In this document: positions 26,198 through 35,837 of the stretch, one piece after another
How the letters are laid out: each line of letters opens with the position of its first letter
How positions within the stretch are numbered: the first letter of the stretch is position 1
Source: Nitratireductor mangrovi
GTDB lineage: Bacteria > Pseudomonadota > Alphaproteobacteria > Rhizobiales > Rhizobiaceae
Length of the DNA: 64,000 nt
Direction of reading: 5' to 3'
Assembly (NCBI RefSeq): GCF_007922615.2
Contig: NZ_CP042301.2
Span: 1,054,001-1,118,000, forward strand
Notes under the pieces: generated by a model
What the model was told of the DNA's origin: nothing
Databases searched by the model: none
What the model saw: only the letters and a program-made list of their open reading frames with translations
Position numbers and translations under genes: made by a program

Positions 26198-27139
26198 GTG
26201 AAAACCGACACCGTTTACAAACGCGCCTTCAACGATGCCGTGGATATTGTTTCCAAGCTCAACGACGGCGATCCGCTGCCGTCCGAAAACACGCTGAGCC
26301 GGGCACTGAAGGTCAGCCGCACGACCGTCCGGAAGATCCTTTCGACCTTGGACGATCGGGGGATGATCGGCGGCAGCGGTCGCCATCGCGTGGTCAGGTC
26401 GGTCAACGGGACGGTGCAACTGTTTCCCAAAGCGGAAACCGTTCCGATGGCCGCCCAGGTTGAAAAGCGCTTCATGGAATGGATGCTGCGCGACAATGCG
26501 CGCCCGGGCACGGCGATCAACGAACTGGAACTCGCGCGGCAGTTCGGGATGGCGACCACCGGCATCCGGGAGTTTCTGAACCGGTTCCAGCATTTCGGGC
26601 TCATTGAAAAGCGCCCGAACGCCGGCTGGGTTTTCAAGGGATTCACCGCCTCCTTCGCGCTCGAATTGTTCGAGATACGCGAAATGTTCGAACTCCGCTC
26701 AGCGCGAGCGTTCGGCGAGTTGCCGGCGAGTTCAGCCCAATGGGAAAAGATTGCAACGCTCCGTGAGGAGCATCTGGAACTCCTCGACGAGATAGAGCAC
26801 CGCTATCACGATTTCTCGGACCTCGACAGCCGCTTCCATCAACTTATCAATTCGGCGGCGCCGAACCGCTTCATCGACGACTTCTACGACATCATCACGC
26901 TGATCTTCCACTACCACTACCAGTGGAACAAGCAGGATGAGCGGCACCGCAACGAAGTGGCTATTCGCGAGCACCTGACCTACATCGAGGCGCTGCTGAG
27001 CCGGAACGCTTCGATGATTGAGCTTGCCTGCTGCGCGCACCTCATGTCGGCCAAGGCGACGTTGCTGAGGTCGACATCGGGACACGATCCGGCGCCGGAC
27101 CAAACGGCCAGGCGGCAAGGGCAGGTCGCGCCTCTCTGA
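26198..27139 (+). CDS. GntR-type regulator with two winged-helix segments and FCD domain
   Basis: 313 residues starting at GTG. Residues 25-66 form a GntR-like HTH (LPSENTLSRALKVSRTTVRK, then LDDRGMIGGSGRHRVV). A second one follows at about 100-149 (NELELARQFGMATTGIREFL, then LIEKRPNAGWVFKGF). From about 150 an FCD ligand domain is seen (ELFEIREMFELRSARAF, FHQLINSAAPNRFIDDFYD). Normal GntR/FadR proteins carry one winged helix and about 230-250 residues, so this is a duplicated DNA-binding arrangement. It probably controls the divergent sugar importer. The GTG has no strong ribosome-binding site. Confidence 0.85.
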   Translation: MKTDTVYKRAFNDAVDIVSKLNDGDPLPSENTLSRALKVSRTTVRKILSTLDDRGMIGGSGRHRVVRSVNGTVQLFPKAETVPMAAQVEKRFMEWMLRDNARPGTAINELELARQFGMATTGIREFLNRFQHFGLIEKRPNAGWVFKGFTASFALELFEIREMFELRSARAFGELPASSAQWEKIATLREEHLELLDEIEHRYHDFSDLDSRFHQLINSAAPNRFIDDFYDIITLIFHYHYQWNKQDERHRNEVAIREHLTYIEALLSRNASMIELACCAHLMSAKATLLRSTSGHDPAPDQTARRQGQVAPL

Positions 27140-27183
27140 TCCGCGGCCGCTCGTGGCGCTCGCCGTCTGCGCGTCAGGTCAGG

Positions 27184-27270
27184 GCGGCGGCTGACTGTGG
27201 CGAACCCTACGACGATGATGGCTCCCGTGGCGACCAGCTGGATATTAGATCGGCACGTTGCGGATGTTCA
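27184..27270 (-). pseudogene. Possible C-terminal remnant of a sugar ABC permease
   Basis: Within the 27140-27426 gap, minus-strand translation gives IQLVATGAIIVVGFATVSRR, like the last helix of RbsC-type permeases, preceded in another frame by MNIRNVPI, like the loop before it. A frameshift would be needed to join them. The match is short and could be chance. Nothing else coding was seen in this gap. Confidence 0.25.
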
Positions 27271-27426
27271 TGCGGTGGGCACGGGGGACCTCGCTGTGGC
27301 CCGAGGTGCGTTCTGAAAAAACCCATCGGCGCAAAGTCCGGTGCCCTGGATAGGATGTGCCGGAGGAGTTCGAACAGGCCATGGACTGGCACACCACCGG
27401 GGATGCGTCACGAACGATCGTGAAAT

Positions 27427-27522
27427 AAATTTCATTGCATGAATTTTCTGCTAAAACGGTTGACTCTTCGGACGAGTGCTGTTTTTAGATTTCATCCTGC
27501 GATAAAATTCGCAGAATGAAAT
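27427..27522 (+). promoter_or_regulatory. Promoter flanked by two TTTCAT/ATGAA operators
   Basis: AAATTTCAT (27427-27435) and ATGAATTTT (27439-27447) form one inverted repeat with 8 of 9 pairs. ATTTCATCCTGCGA (27489-27502) and TCGCAGAATGAAAT (27509-27522) form a second, 13 of 14 pairs. Between them lie TTGACT (27460-27465) and TTTAGA (27484-27489), a plausible -35/-10 pair with 18-bp spacing. The arrangement fits control by the SorC-family regulator encoded in the operon. Confidence 0.6.
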
Positions 27523-27584
27523 TTCTTGCGCAGGCCGGCTTGTCACACGATCGGGCCAAGGCAGGAAACCAAGCGGAGGATCAA

Positions 27585-28604
27585 ATGAGCAGAATTGGAT
27601 TGGCCGGGCTTCTTGCCGCGGCAACGGTGTCTTTCGGCCTTGCGTCGTCAAGCGGCGCGGCCGCCGAAAGCAAATTCCAGTGCGAGCCGGGAGAGACATT
27701 CGTGATGAACGTCATGGTATCGGCCCACCCCTATTGGGTGCCCGTCTACCAGGGCTTCAAGCAGGCGGCGGCCGCCATGGGCTGCGAAACCGCTTTTTCG
27801 GGCACGCCCGATTACGACATCACCAAGCAGATCGCCTCCTTCGAGCAGGACCTGATCAAGAAACCTTCGGGCATTCTGCTTCATCCCATGCAGTCCGATC
27901 CGTTTATCGAACCGATTGACCGGGCCATCGCAGATGGCGTCCAGGTGGTTACTTTTGCGGCGGATTCGCCAAACTCGAAGCGTACGGCTTACATCACTTC
28001 CGACAACCTCGCGGAAGCGAAATTCGCTGCCGAGGAAATCGTCAAGCAGGTCGGCGACAGCGCCGAATACGCCGTGCTCGAGAACCCCGGCCAGAGCAAT
28101 CACGATTTGCGCGTGACCGCGCTGATCGACTATTTCGAGCAGAACTATCCCAACATGAAGCTGGTGGGCCGTCAGGCGACCAACCAGGACAGCAATGCCG
28201 CCTATCGCGCCACGGCATCCATTCTTCAGGCCAACCCTAACCTGAAGGCTATGTGGATTCCCGAAGCTGGTTCGGCAGAAGGCGCGGTCGCTGCCGTGCT
28301 TGAAGCCGATGCCGACGTGCTCATCATGCATGCCGACGTGACGCCGACCACGCTCGAGCACATCAAGGCCGGCAACATCCACATGTCGCTCAATCCCAAC
28401 CAGGGCGTGCAGGGCTTCATGGGCTTCATCGCCACGTTCCTGGCGACGCGTCCCGAAATGTTCGATCCGTTCAACGACTACAAGGTGTCGGGCTACAACC
28501 CGATGCAGATTCCGTTCATCGATAACGGGTTCGCGGTCATCACCAAGGAGAACGCTGACTCCTTCGACCTCAACACGTACATGGAAGGTCGCGATCCGAG
28601 CTGA
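27585..28604 (+). CDS. Sugar/polyol ABC transporter substrate-binding protein, ribose type
   Basis: 339 residues with a Sec signal peptide (1-26, [20 protein letters not shown], cleavage after GAAA). The mature region fits the periplasmic-binding-protein type 1 fold: [40 protein letters not shown] and [20 protein letters not shown]. The ATG at 27585 has GCGGAGGA upstream; the frame is open before it. First gene of the polyol operon, downstream of a promoter with two operators. The ligand is probably a polyol or sugar handled by the downstream kinase. Confidence 0.92.
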   Translation: MSRIGLAGLLAAATVSFGLASSSGAAAESKFQCEPGETFVMNVMVSAHPYWVPVYQGFKQAAAAMGCETAFSGTPDYDITKQIASFEQDLIKKPSGILLHPMQSDPFIEPIDRAIADGVQVVTFAADSPNSKRTAYITSDNLAEAKFAAEEIVKQVGDSAEYAVLENPGQSNHDLRVTALIDYFEQNYPNMKLVGRQATNQDSNAAYRATASILQANPNLKAMWIPEAGSAEGAVAAVLEADADVLIMHADVTPTTLEHIKAGNIHMSLNPNQGVQGFMGFIATFLATRPEMFDPFNDYKVSGYNPMQIPFIDNGFAVITKENADSFDLNTYMEGRDPS

Positions 28605-28623
28605 GCAGACCGCAGGAGCGATA

Positions 28624-28653
28624 CCCGCGCCGCACCGCTTGCGGCGGCGCGGG
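28624..28653 (+). promoter_or_regulatory. Stem-loop after the polyol-binding protein gene
   Basis: CCCGCGCCGC (28624-28633) pairs perfectly with GCGGCGCGGG (28644-28653), 10-base loop, 20 bases past the binding-protein stop. No T-run follows. An alternative overlapping hairpin (CCGCA/TGCGG) is possible. Confidence 0.7.
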
Positions 28654-28686
28654 CCTCAATGGCACCCACCTTTTTCAAGGCACGGC

Positions 28687-30216
28687 ATGAACACCGCATC
28701 GAGCGAAACGATCCTGGCGATCACCGATCTCAGCAAGTCGTTCGGACCGATCCGCGCGCTGCGAAACGTCAGTTTCGAGCTTCGCCGTGGCGAGATTCAT
28801 GCGCTGGCCGGGGAGAACGGCGCGGGCAAGTCCACGCTGATGAATATCATAGACGGCATATTGCAGGCGGACTCCGGTCAGATGTTCCTCGACGGGAAGG
28901 AGGTCCGCATAACCTCGCCGGCCATGGCTCAAAGCCTCGGCATCGGCTTCGTGCACCAGGAGATCGCGCTGTGCCCGGACGTCACGGTCGCCGAGAACAT
29001 CTTCATGGGCGTTACCAGCACGAGCCGCGCCGCACTTATGGACTATCGCGGCATCGAGCGCCGCGCTGCGGAAATCCTGCGCCGGCTGGGCGACATCAAT
29101 CCTTCCGCACTTGTTCGCAGTCTTTCCATATCGCAGCAGCAACTGGTCGAGATCGCCAAGGCGCTGACACTCGACTGCCGCGTGCTAATCCTTGACGAGC
29201 CGACCGCAGCGCTGACCGAGCGCGAGGCAAAGGTGCTGTTCGACATCGTTCGCGCATTGGCCAAGCAGGGCATCTCCATCATCTATATTTCGCACCGCAT
29301 GGTCGAAATCTTCGAAAACTGCGACCGCGTCACGGTTCTGCGCGACGGGCGCTACATCAAGACGATGAACGTCGCCGACACCACGCCGCGCGACGTGGTC
29401 AGCGCAATGGTCGGGCGCGTCATCGACAGTCTATATCCCGAGAAGCAGAGCGACAGCGAGCGCTCCGAAGAGATCATCCTCGAAGTCCGAAACCTTAGCG
29501 AAAAGACGCGCTTCCACGACGTATCGTTCCAGCTTCGCAAGGGCGAAATACTTGGCCTTGCAGGTCTGATCGGCGCGGGCCGCAGCGAGATCGCGCGCGG
29601 CATCTGCCGGCTTGAGGGCGAGGTGACGGGGGAGGTCCAGTTGCATGGCAAGCCGTTGCGCCTGGCAAACTACGGCGAGAGCATCGACAGCGGGGTCGTC
29701 TACCTGTCCGAGGACCGCAAGGGCGACGGGCTGTTCCTAGAAATGTCCATCGCCGCCAACGTGTCGGCGCTGCGCGTCGAGCAGGTGGCGTCGCGCGGAA
29801 TCATCATAGACGAGCATCGGGAGGCGGCGCTTGGCGAACGCCTGGGCGCAAGTCTCAACCTGAAATACGGCCATATCGGCCAGCCGGTTTCCGCGCTTTC
29901 GGGTGGCAACCAGCAGAAGGTCGCCATCGCCAAGATGCTGTCAGTGAACCCCCGCGTGATCTTTCTCGACGAACCGACGCGCGGTGTCGATGTCGGCGCC
30001 AAGGCGGAGATCCACCGCATCCTGCGCGACCTTGCGCGCAGCGGGGTCGGTATCGTCGTCATCTCCTCGGAACTGCCGGAGCTGATCGGCGTGTGCGACC
30101 GTGTACTCGTCGTGCGCGAGGGGCGCATCACCGGCGAGGTTTCGGGCGCGGACATGACCGAGGACCGCATCATGTATCTGGCTTCGATCGGCGAAGAGCA
30201 GCGTCTGGCATCATGA
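28687..30216 (+). CDS. Sugar ABC transporter ATP-binding protein, RbsA-type tandem
   Basis: 509 residues with two ATPase domains. The N-half has Walker [10 protein letters not shown] and Walker [13 protein letters not shown]; its signature is the degenerate [16 protein letters not shown] usual in this family. The C-half has the degenerate Walker [10 protein letters not shown] and signature [16 protein letters not shown] with [14 protein letters not shown]. Length and layout equal RbsA/MglA. The ATG at 28687 has AAGG upstream. The stop overlaps the permease start (ATGA). Confidence 0.95.
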   Translation: MNTASSETILAITDLSKSFGPIRALRNVSFELRRGEIHALAGENGAGKSTLMNIIDGILQADSGQMFLDGKEVRITSPAMAQSLGIGFVHQEIALCPDVTVAENIFMGVTSTSRAALMDYRGIERRAAEILRRLGDINPSALVRSLSISQQQLVEIAKALTLDCRVLILDEPTAALTEREAKVLFDIVRALAKQGISIIYISHRMVEIFENCDRVTVLRDGRYIKTMNVADTTPRDVVSAMVGRVIDSLYPEKQSDSERSEEIILEVRNLSEKTRFHDVSFQLRKGEILGLAGLIGAGRSEIARGICRLEGEVTGEVQLHGKPLRLANYGESIDSGVVYLSEDRKGDGLFLEMSIAANVSALRVEQVASRGIIIDEHREAALGERLGASLNLKYGHIGQPVSALSGGNQQKVAIAKMLSVNPRVIFLDEPTRGVDVGAKAEIHRILRDLARSGVGIVVISSELPELIGVCDRVLVVREGRITGEVSGADMTEDRIMYLASIGEEQRLAS

Positions 30217-31235
30217 GCGGCGGAGGAGATCAGGTGACGGTGACAACCGCGACCCCCGAGAACGACGAAGGCACGCGAGGGACCGCCACTGGTCTCAGGC
30301 GGCTCCTTCGCATGCGCGAGACCGGGCTTGTATTCATCATCTTGGCGCTGTTCATCGCCATGTCCTTCGCGTCGGAATATTTCCTGACCTGGGCCAACAT
30401 GCGCGCCATGGCGATGGCCTTCGCGGTCGAAGGCATCGTTGTCGTCGGAATGACCATACTGCTTATTTCCGGCGGTATCGATTTGTCCGTGGGATCAGTT
30501 ACCGCGCTCGCGATGGTGATTGCCGGCCTGCTGTTTCTCAATGGGGTGGATCCGTGGTCCGCCTCGATTCTCGCCATCGCGGCATGTACCGCCATAGGTG
30601 CCGGTATGGGTTTCTTCGTCACCCGCGTCGGGCTGCATCATTTCATCGTGTCGTTGGCGGTCATGGTCATCGCTCGCGGGCTTTGCCTGCTCGGAACCGG
30701 CGGGCGGCCGCTTGGCTTGTTCACGCTGCCACCGGAGTTCAAGTTCATCGGCCAGGGATCGATCGGCATGATTCCGGTCGTGATCGTCATCTTCGTCGTG
30801 GTGGTCGTAGCCTTCGATTTCATGCTTCGCCGAACCACGATGTTCCGCAAGGTGTTCTACACCGGCAGCAACGAGAAGGCCGCCGCCTATTCCGGCATCC
30901 GGACCAAGAAGGTCGTGTTCCTGACGACGACGCTGTGCTCGGCGCTGTGCGGCGTTGCCGGCGTCATCTACATGGCGCGTTTCGGCTCGGCGCAGCCGAC
31001 ATTCGGCATCGGTATGGAACTAAACGTGATCGCAGCCGCGGTGATCGGCGGCGCCAGCCTGTCCGGCGGCACCGGAACGATCCTCGGCGCGATCCTCGGC
31101 ACCATCCTGTTGTCGGTGGTTTCCAGTTCGCTCGCCCTGCTCGACGTTTCGGTCTACTGGCAGGACATCATTCGCGGCTCGATTCTGCTCAGCGCGGTGA
31201 CGATCGACCACTACCTCAACAAGCGCCGCGGCTGA
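30213..31235 (+). CDS. Sugar ABC transporter permease, ribose type
   Basis: 340-residue membrane protein with about ten helices after a 30-residue cytoplasmic N-terminus. Motifs: [49 protein letters not shown] and the [20 protein letters not shown] contact loop. The ATG at 30213 overlaps the ATPase stop. It completes the importer with the preceding two genes. Confidence 0.94.
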   Translation: MSGGGDQVTVTTATPENDEGTRGTATGLRRLLRMRETGLVFIILALFIAMSFASEYFLTWANMRAMAMAFAVEGIVVVGMTILLISGGIDLSVGSVTALAMVIAGLLFLNGVDPWSASILAIAACTAIGAGMGFFVTRVGLHHFIVSLAVMVIARGLCLLGTGGRPLGLFTLPPEFKFIGQGSIGMIPVVIVIFVVVVVAFDFMLRRTTMFRKVFYTGSNEKAAAYSGIRTKKVVFLTTTLCSALCGVAGVIYMARFGSAQPTFGIGMELNVIAAAVIGGASLSGGTGTILGAILGTILLSVVSSSLALLDVSVYWQDIIRGSILLSAVTIDHYLNKRRG

Positions 31236-31258
31236 GCGCTGGGTGGGCTGGAAAAGTC

Positions 31259-32239
31259 ATGGCTGAGAACAAACCCGATTTCGAAGCGGTCAGGCAGATC
31301 CACACGGTTCTGGTGTTGCACTTCGTCGACGGCCTGAAGCAGGCGGAGATCGCAAAGGCGCTCAACCTGTCGACCTCGAAGGTCAACCGGCTGATCACGC
31401 AGGGCCGCAAGCTCGGCATGGTCAGGATCGCCATCGAAAGCCCGTTCCAGCGCCTCGTCGAGATCGAAAAGCGGCTGGACCGCATTGCGGGGCTCGCAAC
31501 GAGCGTGGTTACCCCCACGGTTTCGGGAAGCCCGGAATCGACTTTGCAGCAGGTTGGCAAGGCAGCGGCCAACCAGGTCCTCGAGACGCTGCGCGACGGC
31601 GACGTCATCGCCATCACCGGCGGCAAGGCGGTCAGCGCGGTGGTCGAGAACATGCAGGCCGAACGAGCGTTCGACGTGACCGTGGTTCCGCTGACTGGAG
31701 GCGTCCAGGGCAAGTACTACACGGACGTGAATCATCTCGCCACACAACTCGCCGAGCGGCTGGGCGGCAAGACCATGCTTGTTCACGCGCCGCTGTTTGC
31801 GGAGAACGAGGATCAACGCAACATGCTTCTCGGCATGGCGTCGATAAGGGAAGTGTTCGATCTCGCCCGCAAGGCGGCGATCGCGGTGGTAGGCATCGGG
31901 TCGATCGATACACCAGGCTCCAGTTACTACGATCTGCACCCCGTCTCCAACCCGGATCGCGAACAGATCATCCGCAGCGGCGTGCGCGGAGAGTTTCTCG
32001 CCCACCTGATTCGCGAAGATGGCACGCTTGCCGACTACCCGCTCAACTCACGCCTCGTGGCGCTCGACCCGGCCGAACTGTCGCAAATCCCGCGCCGGAT
32101 CGGCGTGGTGGCGGGCGCAGAGAAGGTGCTGCCGATCCAGGCGGCGCTCAATGGCCGCTTTCTGAATTCCCTCGTCGTCGACGAGGTGACCGCCGGGGCG
32201 GTGCTTGAAAAAATGGAGAAGTTGCAAGATGTCGCATGA
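31259..32239 (+). CDS. SorC/DeoR-type transcriptional regulator
   Basis: 326 residues. N-terminal HTH at about 18-60 (FVDGLKQAEIAKALNLSTSK, VNRLITQGRKLGMVRI) followed by the SorC sugar-binding domain, with the family's GDVIAITGGKAVSAVVENM, TPGSSYYDLHPVS and GVVAGAEKVLPIQAALNGRF. Family members such as EryD and SorC respond to phosphorylated or free sugars and polyols. It is inside the polyol operon and probably binds the TTTCAT/ATGAA repeats upstream of the binding-protein gene. It overlaps the next gene by 11 bases. Confidence 0.93.
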   Translation: MAENKPDFEAVRQIHTVLVLHFVDGLKQAEIAKALNLSTSKVNRLITQGRKLGMVRIAIESPFQRLVEIEKRLDRIAGLATSVVTPTVSGSPESTLQQVGKAAANQVLETLRDGDVIAITGGKAVSAVVENMQAERAFDVTVVPLTGGVQGKYYTDVNHLATQLAERLGGKTMLVHAPLFAENEDQRNMLLGMASIREVFDLARKAAIAVVGIGSIDTPGSSYYDLHPVSNPDREQIIRSGVRGEFLAHLIREDGTLADYPLNSRLVALDPAELSQIPRRIGVVAGAEKVLPIQAALNGRFLNSLVVDEVTAGAVLEKMEKLQDVA

Positions 32240-33224
32240 AGTCCTCGTCCGGGAAATCGGATCGTCCGGAATCCGGGCCTCGGCGGTGGGCCTGGGCACC
32301 TGGGCGATCGGTGGATGGATGTGGGGCGGCACGGACGAGGCGAAATCCATCGCCGCGATCCAGGCCTCTATCGACGAGGGCATCAGCCTCATCGATACCG
32401 CGCCGGCCTATGGCCAGGGCTTGTCCGAAGAGATCGTCGGCAAGGCGATTGCCGGCCGCCGCGACAAGGTGGTGCTGGCGACCAAATGCGGCCTCGTCTG
32501 GCACACCCAAAAGGGCAACCACTTTTTCGACTACGATGACGGGCCGGTGCATCGCTACCTCGGCGCCGACTCCATCATCCATGAAGTCGAGCAGAGCCTG
32601 AAACGGCTCGGCACGGACCGGATCGACCACTACATCACGCACTGGCAGGACCCGACCACACCGATCGAGGAAACGGTCGAGGCCCTCCAGAAGCTGAAGC
32701 AGCAGGGCAAGATACGCTCCATCGGCGCAAGCAACCTGTCGCAAGAGGATCTCGCTGCTTATCTGGCGACCGGCAAACTCGACGCGATCCAGGAAGAATA
32801 CAACATGGTCAAGCGGGGGATCGAGGAAACGCTCGTTCCCGCCTGCCTCAAGCACAACGTCTCGGTGCTCAGCTACTCTTCGCTGGCGCTTGGCCTGCTG
32901 TCGGGGAAGATCGGTCCCGAACGCGTCTTTGAAGGCGACGACCTGCGCAAGGAGAATCCGCTCTTTTCGACCGCCAACCGCCAGAAGGTCGCGCGGCTGA
33001 TGGCCACGATCAGACCGATCGCCGACGCGCGCGGAGCCACGCCCGCGCAGATCGTAATCGCGTGGACGCTGCAGCAGCCGGGCATCACCTTTTCCCTGTG
33101 CGGCGCACGCAATGCCGAACAGGCAGTGGAAAATGCCGCGGCGGCCCGCATCCGCCTCGCAGCCGAAGAACTCCAGACAATAAGCGAGGCCGCCACGAGC
33201 AACCTGACCGAACTCGACGCCTGA
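32229..33224 (+). CDS. Aldo/keto reductase
   Basis: 331-residue TIM-barrel oxidoreductase using NAD(P)H. The catalytic tetrad parts are visible: LIDTAPAYGQGLSE (Asp and Tyr), VVLATKCGLVW (Lys) and IDHYITHWQDP (His). The C-terminal cofactor segment LCGARNAEQAVENAAA is typical. It may interconvert an aldose and the polyol used by this operon. The start at 32229 lies inside the regulator gene's 3' end, showing coupling. Confidence 0.93.
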   Translation: MSHEVLVREIGSSGIRASAVGLGTWAIGGWMWGGTDEAKSIAAIQASIDEGISLIDTAPAYGQGLSEEIVGKAIAGRRDKVVLATKCGLVWHTQKGNHFFDYDDGPVHRYLGADSIIHEVEQSLKRLGTDRIDHYITHWQDPTTPIEETVEALQKLKQQGKIRSIGASNLSQEDLAAYLATGKLDAIQEEYNMVKRGIEETLVPACLKHNVSVLSYSSLALGLLSGKIGPERVFEGDDLRKENPLFSTANRQKVARLMATIRPIADARGATPAQIVIAWTLQQPGITFSLCGARNAEQAVENAAAARIRLAAEELQTISEAATSNLTELDA

Positions 33225-33240
33225 TTCAACGTCCTCAACG

Positions 33241-35004
33241 ATGGAGCCCAGCCGCCGCGACAGCGTGGCGAACGGCGCAGCTATGCCAGAACAACGAGAC
33301 CAGAAGATAGAAGGACTACGCCGTGATGGCCACTTTGACGTCATCGTCGTTGGCGGCGGAATCAATGGCATAGGCGTCTATCGCGAACTCGCCGCGCAGG
33401 GCCTGCGCGTGCTTCTGGTCGAGCGCAACGATTTCTGCTCCGGTTGCAGTGCCGCTCCATCGCGCATGATCCACGGGGGGCTGCGCTACCTCGAAAATGG
33501 CGAGTTCGATCTGGTGCGCGAGTCACTGTGCGAACGTGACGCGTTGCTGTCCAACGCTCCACACATGGTCAGGCCGCTGCCGACGACGATCCCGGTCACG
33601 TCGATATTCTCGGGCCTCCTCAATGGCACGGCGAGCTTCCTCGGGCTTTCCAGACAGCCGTCGAGCCGGGGCGCGGTGCCGATCAAGATCGGCCTTACGA
33701 TGTACGACTGGATTACCCGAAGTCGGCGAGCATTTCCGAAACATACCTTCCGCGGTCGCGACCAGACGCTGCATTTGTGGCCGAAGCTGAATCCAGACCT
33801 GCGTTGTTCTGCGACCTACTACGACGCATGGATCAGTTATCCCGAAAGGATGGGCATCGAACTCGTCCTGGACGCCGAGAAGCTCTCGCCGGAAAGCGTT
33901 GCGCTGAACTATGCAGAGGTGACATCTCCCAACGGCGGGTTGAGCCTCGAAGACCTGATGTCGGGCGAGATTTTCGCGGTGGAAGCACGCGCCATCGTCA
34001 ATGCGACCGGGGCGTGGGTGGACGATGCCATCGAAAGGCTGACGGACAACAGCCGTGGTTCAAAGCCTCTCGTCGCGGGCACCAAGGGCTCTCATCTCGT
34101 CATCGACAACCCGGAGCTCTACCATGCCCTCAACGGGCACATGATCTATTTCGAGAACACCGACGGCAGGGTCTGCATCGTCTTTCCCTATCTCGGCAAG
34201 GTGCTCGCGGGCGCGACCGACATCCGGGTCGACAAGGCAAGTCGCGTTCGCTGCGAACCGGAGGAGCGCGACTATATTTTCCAGGCGTTGCGTGCCGTCT
34301 TCCCGTCGGTCGCCATCCGTAGTGACGATGTGGTCTTCAGCTTCAGCGGAATCCGGCCGCTGCCGCTGAGCGACCACGAATTCACCGGCCGGATTTCGCG
34401 AAGTCACTTCGTCCATCGCCTTGACGGCACGATCCCGCAGTTCTGCCTCGTCGGCGGCAAGTGGACGACATTCCGCGCCTTCGCCGAGCAGACTGTAGAT
34501 GCGGTGCTGGCCGAACTCGAACAGACACGAAAAACCGGCACCCTGGACATGGCCATTGGCGGTGGCGCCGGCTTTTCCGATGACTATGCCGGGCAACTGG
34601 CGGACCGGCACGCCATTTCGGCTGACCGCGCCGCTTATCTCGTTGATCTCTACGGCACGCGCGCCGACGAGGTGGTGGTCTTCTGTGCGGACCGGGCCGA
34701 CGATACACCTGTGGACAATCTTTGCCACACCAGCGCTGCGGAAATCGCCTTTCTCGTCCAGCAGGAGTTGGTGTGCCGACTTGGCGACATTCTGCTGCGT
34801 CGCACGCCTCTGGCCATCCGCGGCGAGATTTCGGACACCGTTATCGACCGGGTGGCCGCGATCGTGGCGGCAGAGGCCGGTTGGGATGAAGCAAAGACCC
34901 TCAACGAGATCCAGGATTTCCGGAGCGAACTTGAAGAGTTCTACGGCGTCTCAGCTGAGATGCTCGAACGCAGAACCCGCGACAGGAGCGAAACATGCGC
35001 ATAA
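33241..35004 (+). CDS. FAD-dependent polyol-phosphate dehydrogenase, GlpD/EryB-like
   Basis: 587 residues from the ATG at 33241 (a second ATG at 33283 is equally weak in ribosome-binding site). The FAD-binding motif VVGGGINGIGVYRELAAQG and the LVERNDFCSGCSAAPSRMIH region match the glycerol-3-phosphate dehydrogenase family; GLRYLENGEFDLVRESL and CLVGGKWTTFRAFAEQTVDA are conserved too. EryB of erythritol operons belongs to the same family. With an FGGY kinase downstream, it would oxidise the phosphorylated polyol to a ketose phosphate and pass electrons to quinone. Confidence 0.9.
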   Translation: MEPSRRDSVANGAAMPEQRDQKIEGLRRDGHFDVIVVGGGINGIGVYRELAAQGLRVLLVERNDFCSGCSAAPSRMIHGGLRYLENGEFDLVRESLCERDALLSNAPHMVRPLPTTIPVTSIFSGLLNGTASFLGLSRQPSSRGAVPIKIGLTMYDWITRSRRAFPKHTFRGRDQTLHLWPKLNPDLRCSATYYDAWISYPERMGIELVLDAEKLSPESVALNYAEVTSPNGGLSLEDLMSGEIFAVEARAIVNATGAWVDDAIERLTDNSRGSKPLVAGTKGSHLVIDNPELYHALNGHMIYFENTDGRVCIVFPYLGKVLAGATDIRVDKASRVRCEPEERDYIFQALRAVFPSVAIRSDDVVFSFSGIRPLPLSDHEFTGRISRSHFVHRLDGTIPQFCLVGGKWTTFRAFAEQTVDAVLAELEQTRKTGTLDMAIGGGAGFSDDYAGQLADRHAISADRAAYLVDLYGTRADEVVVFCADRADDTPVDNLCHTSAAEIAFLVQQELVCRLGDILLRRTPLAIRGEISDTVIDRVAAIVAAEAGWDEAKTLNEIQDFRSELEEFYGVSAEMLERRTRDRSETCA

Positions 35005-35837
35005 GTACCAAGGCTCGTATGAACCGGATGTTCACCAACGGGGGCTGCCTCGACGTGGCCATCGATCACGGTGTCTGCAACGAACCGGGCTTCCTCGTAG
35101 GGCTTGAGGACATGGCGAGCGTCGTCGACACGCTGATCAAGGCAAAGCCCGACGCCATTCAGATGGCCTACGGCCAGGCGGACCTGCTGCAGGCGCGGCC
35201 TGAGAAGGACAAGCCGGCGCTCGTCATGCGCATCGATATGGGCAATCCCTACAACGCCGAACGCCACCGGGTCATGTGGTCCATGCTCCAGAACCACGAC
35301 GAACCGATCATTGGCGCGCTCGAAATGGATGCCGCCTGCGTCGTCGTGAACCTGTTCATGCTCCCTGACGAGCCGGAGCTCTTTCGCCAGTGCGTCGAAA
35401 ACATCAGCAAGGTGCGCGCGGCGTGCCACAGATACGGCATGCCGCTGATGATCGAACCCTTGGTAATGCTCCCGAACGAGGTTCGCGGCGGCTATCAGGT
35501 GGACGGCGATGCCGACAAGATCGTCACCCTGGTTCGGCTGGCATCCGAAATGGGAGCCGACATCATCAAGGCCGATCCGACCGACGATCCGGACGATTTC
35601 CATCGGGTGGTGGAGGCGGCGCGCGTTCCGGTTCTTGTGCGCGGTGGCGGCAAGGAGGATCTGAAGAAGGTTCTGGCGAAATCCGCCGCACTGATGAAGC
35701 AGGGCGCGAAGGGCATGGTCTACGGACGCAATATCTACCAGCACGACAACCCGAAGGCTGTCGTCAACGCGCTGATGGCGATGATCCACAGTGGCGCCGA
35801 CGGAGAGGAAGCCTGGGAAATCTACGACCGTGGCTGA
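34995..35837 (+). CDS. DhnA/DeoC-like class I aldolase
   Basis: 280-residue TIM-barrel protein. The N-terminal CLDVAIDHGVCNEPGF matches the DHG motif of archaeal-type fructose-bisphosphate aldolases and LsrF. IEPLVM and ADIIKADPTDDPDDF contain the expected Glu and Schiff-base Lys, and VPVLVRGGGKEDLKK plus GAKGMVYGRNIYQHDNP form the phosphate site. It would split a ketose phosphate to dihydroxyacetone phosphate plus an aldehyde, or a related cleavage. It overlaps the GlpD-like gene by 10 bases and the kinase gene by 8. Confidence 0.88.
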   Translation: MRISTKARMNRMFTNGGCLDVAIDHGVCNEPGFLVGLEDMASVVDTLIKAKPDAIQMAYGQADLLQARPEKDKPALVMRIDMGNPYNAERHRVMWSMLQNHDEPIIGALEMDAACVVVNLFMLPDEPELFRQCVENISKVRAACHRYGMPLMIEPLVMLPNEVRGGYQVDGDADKIVTLVRLASEMGADIIKADPTDDPDDFHRVVEAARVPVLVRGGGKEDLKKVLAKSAALMKQGAKGMVYGRNIYQHDNPKAVVNALMAMIHSGADGEEAWEIYDRG

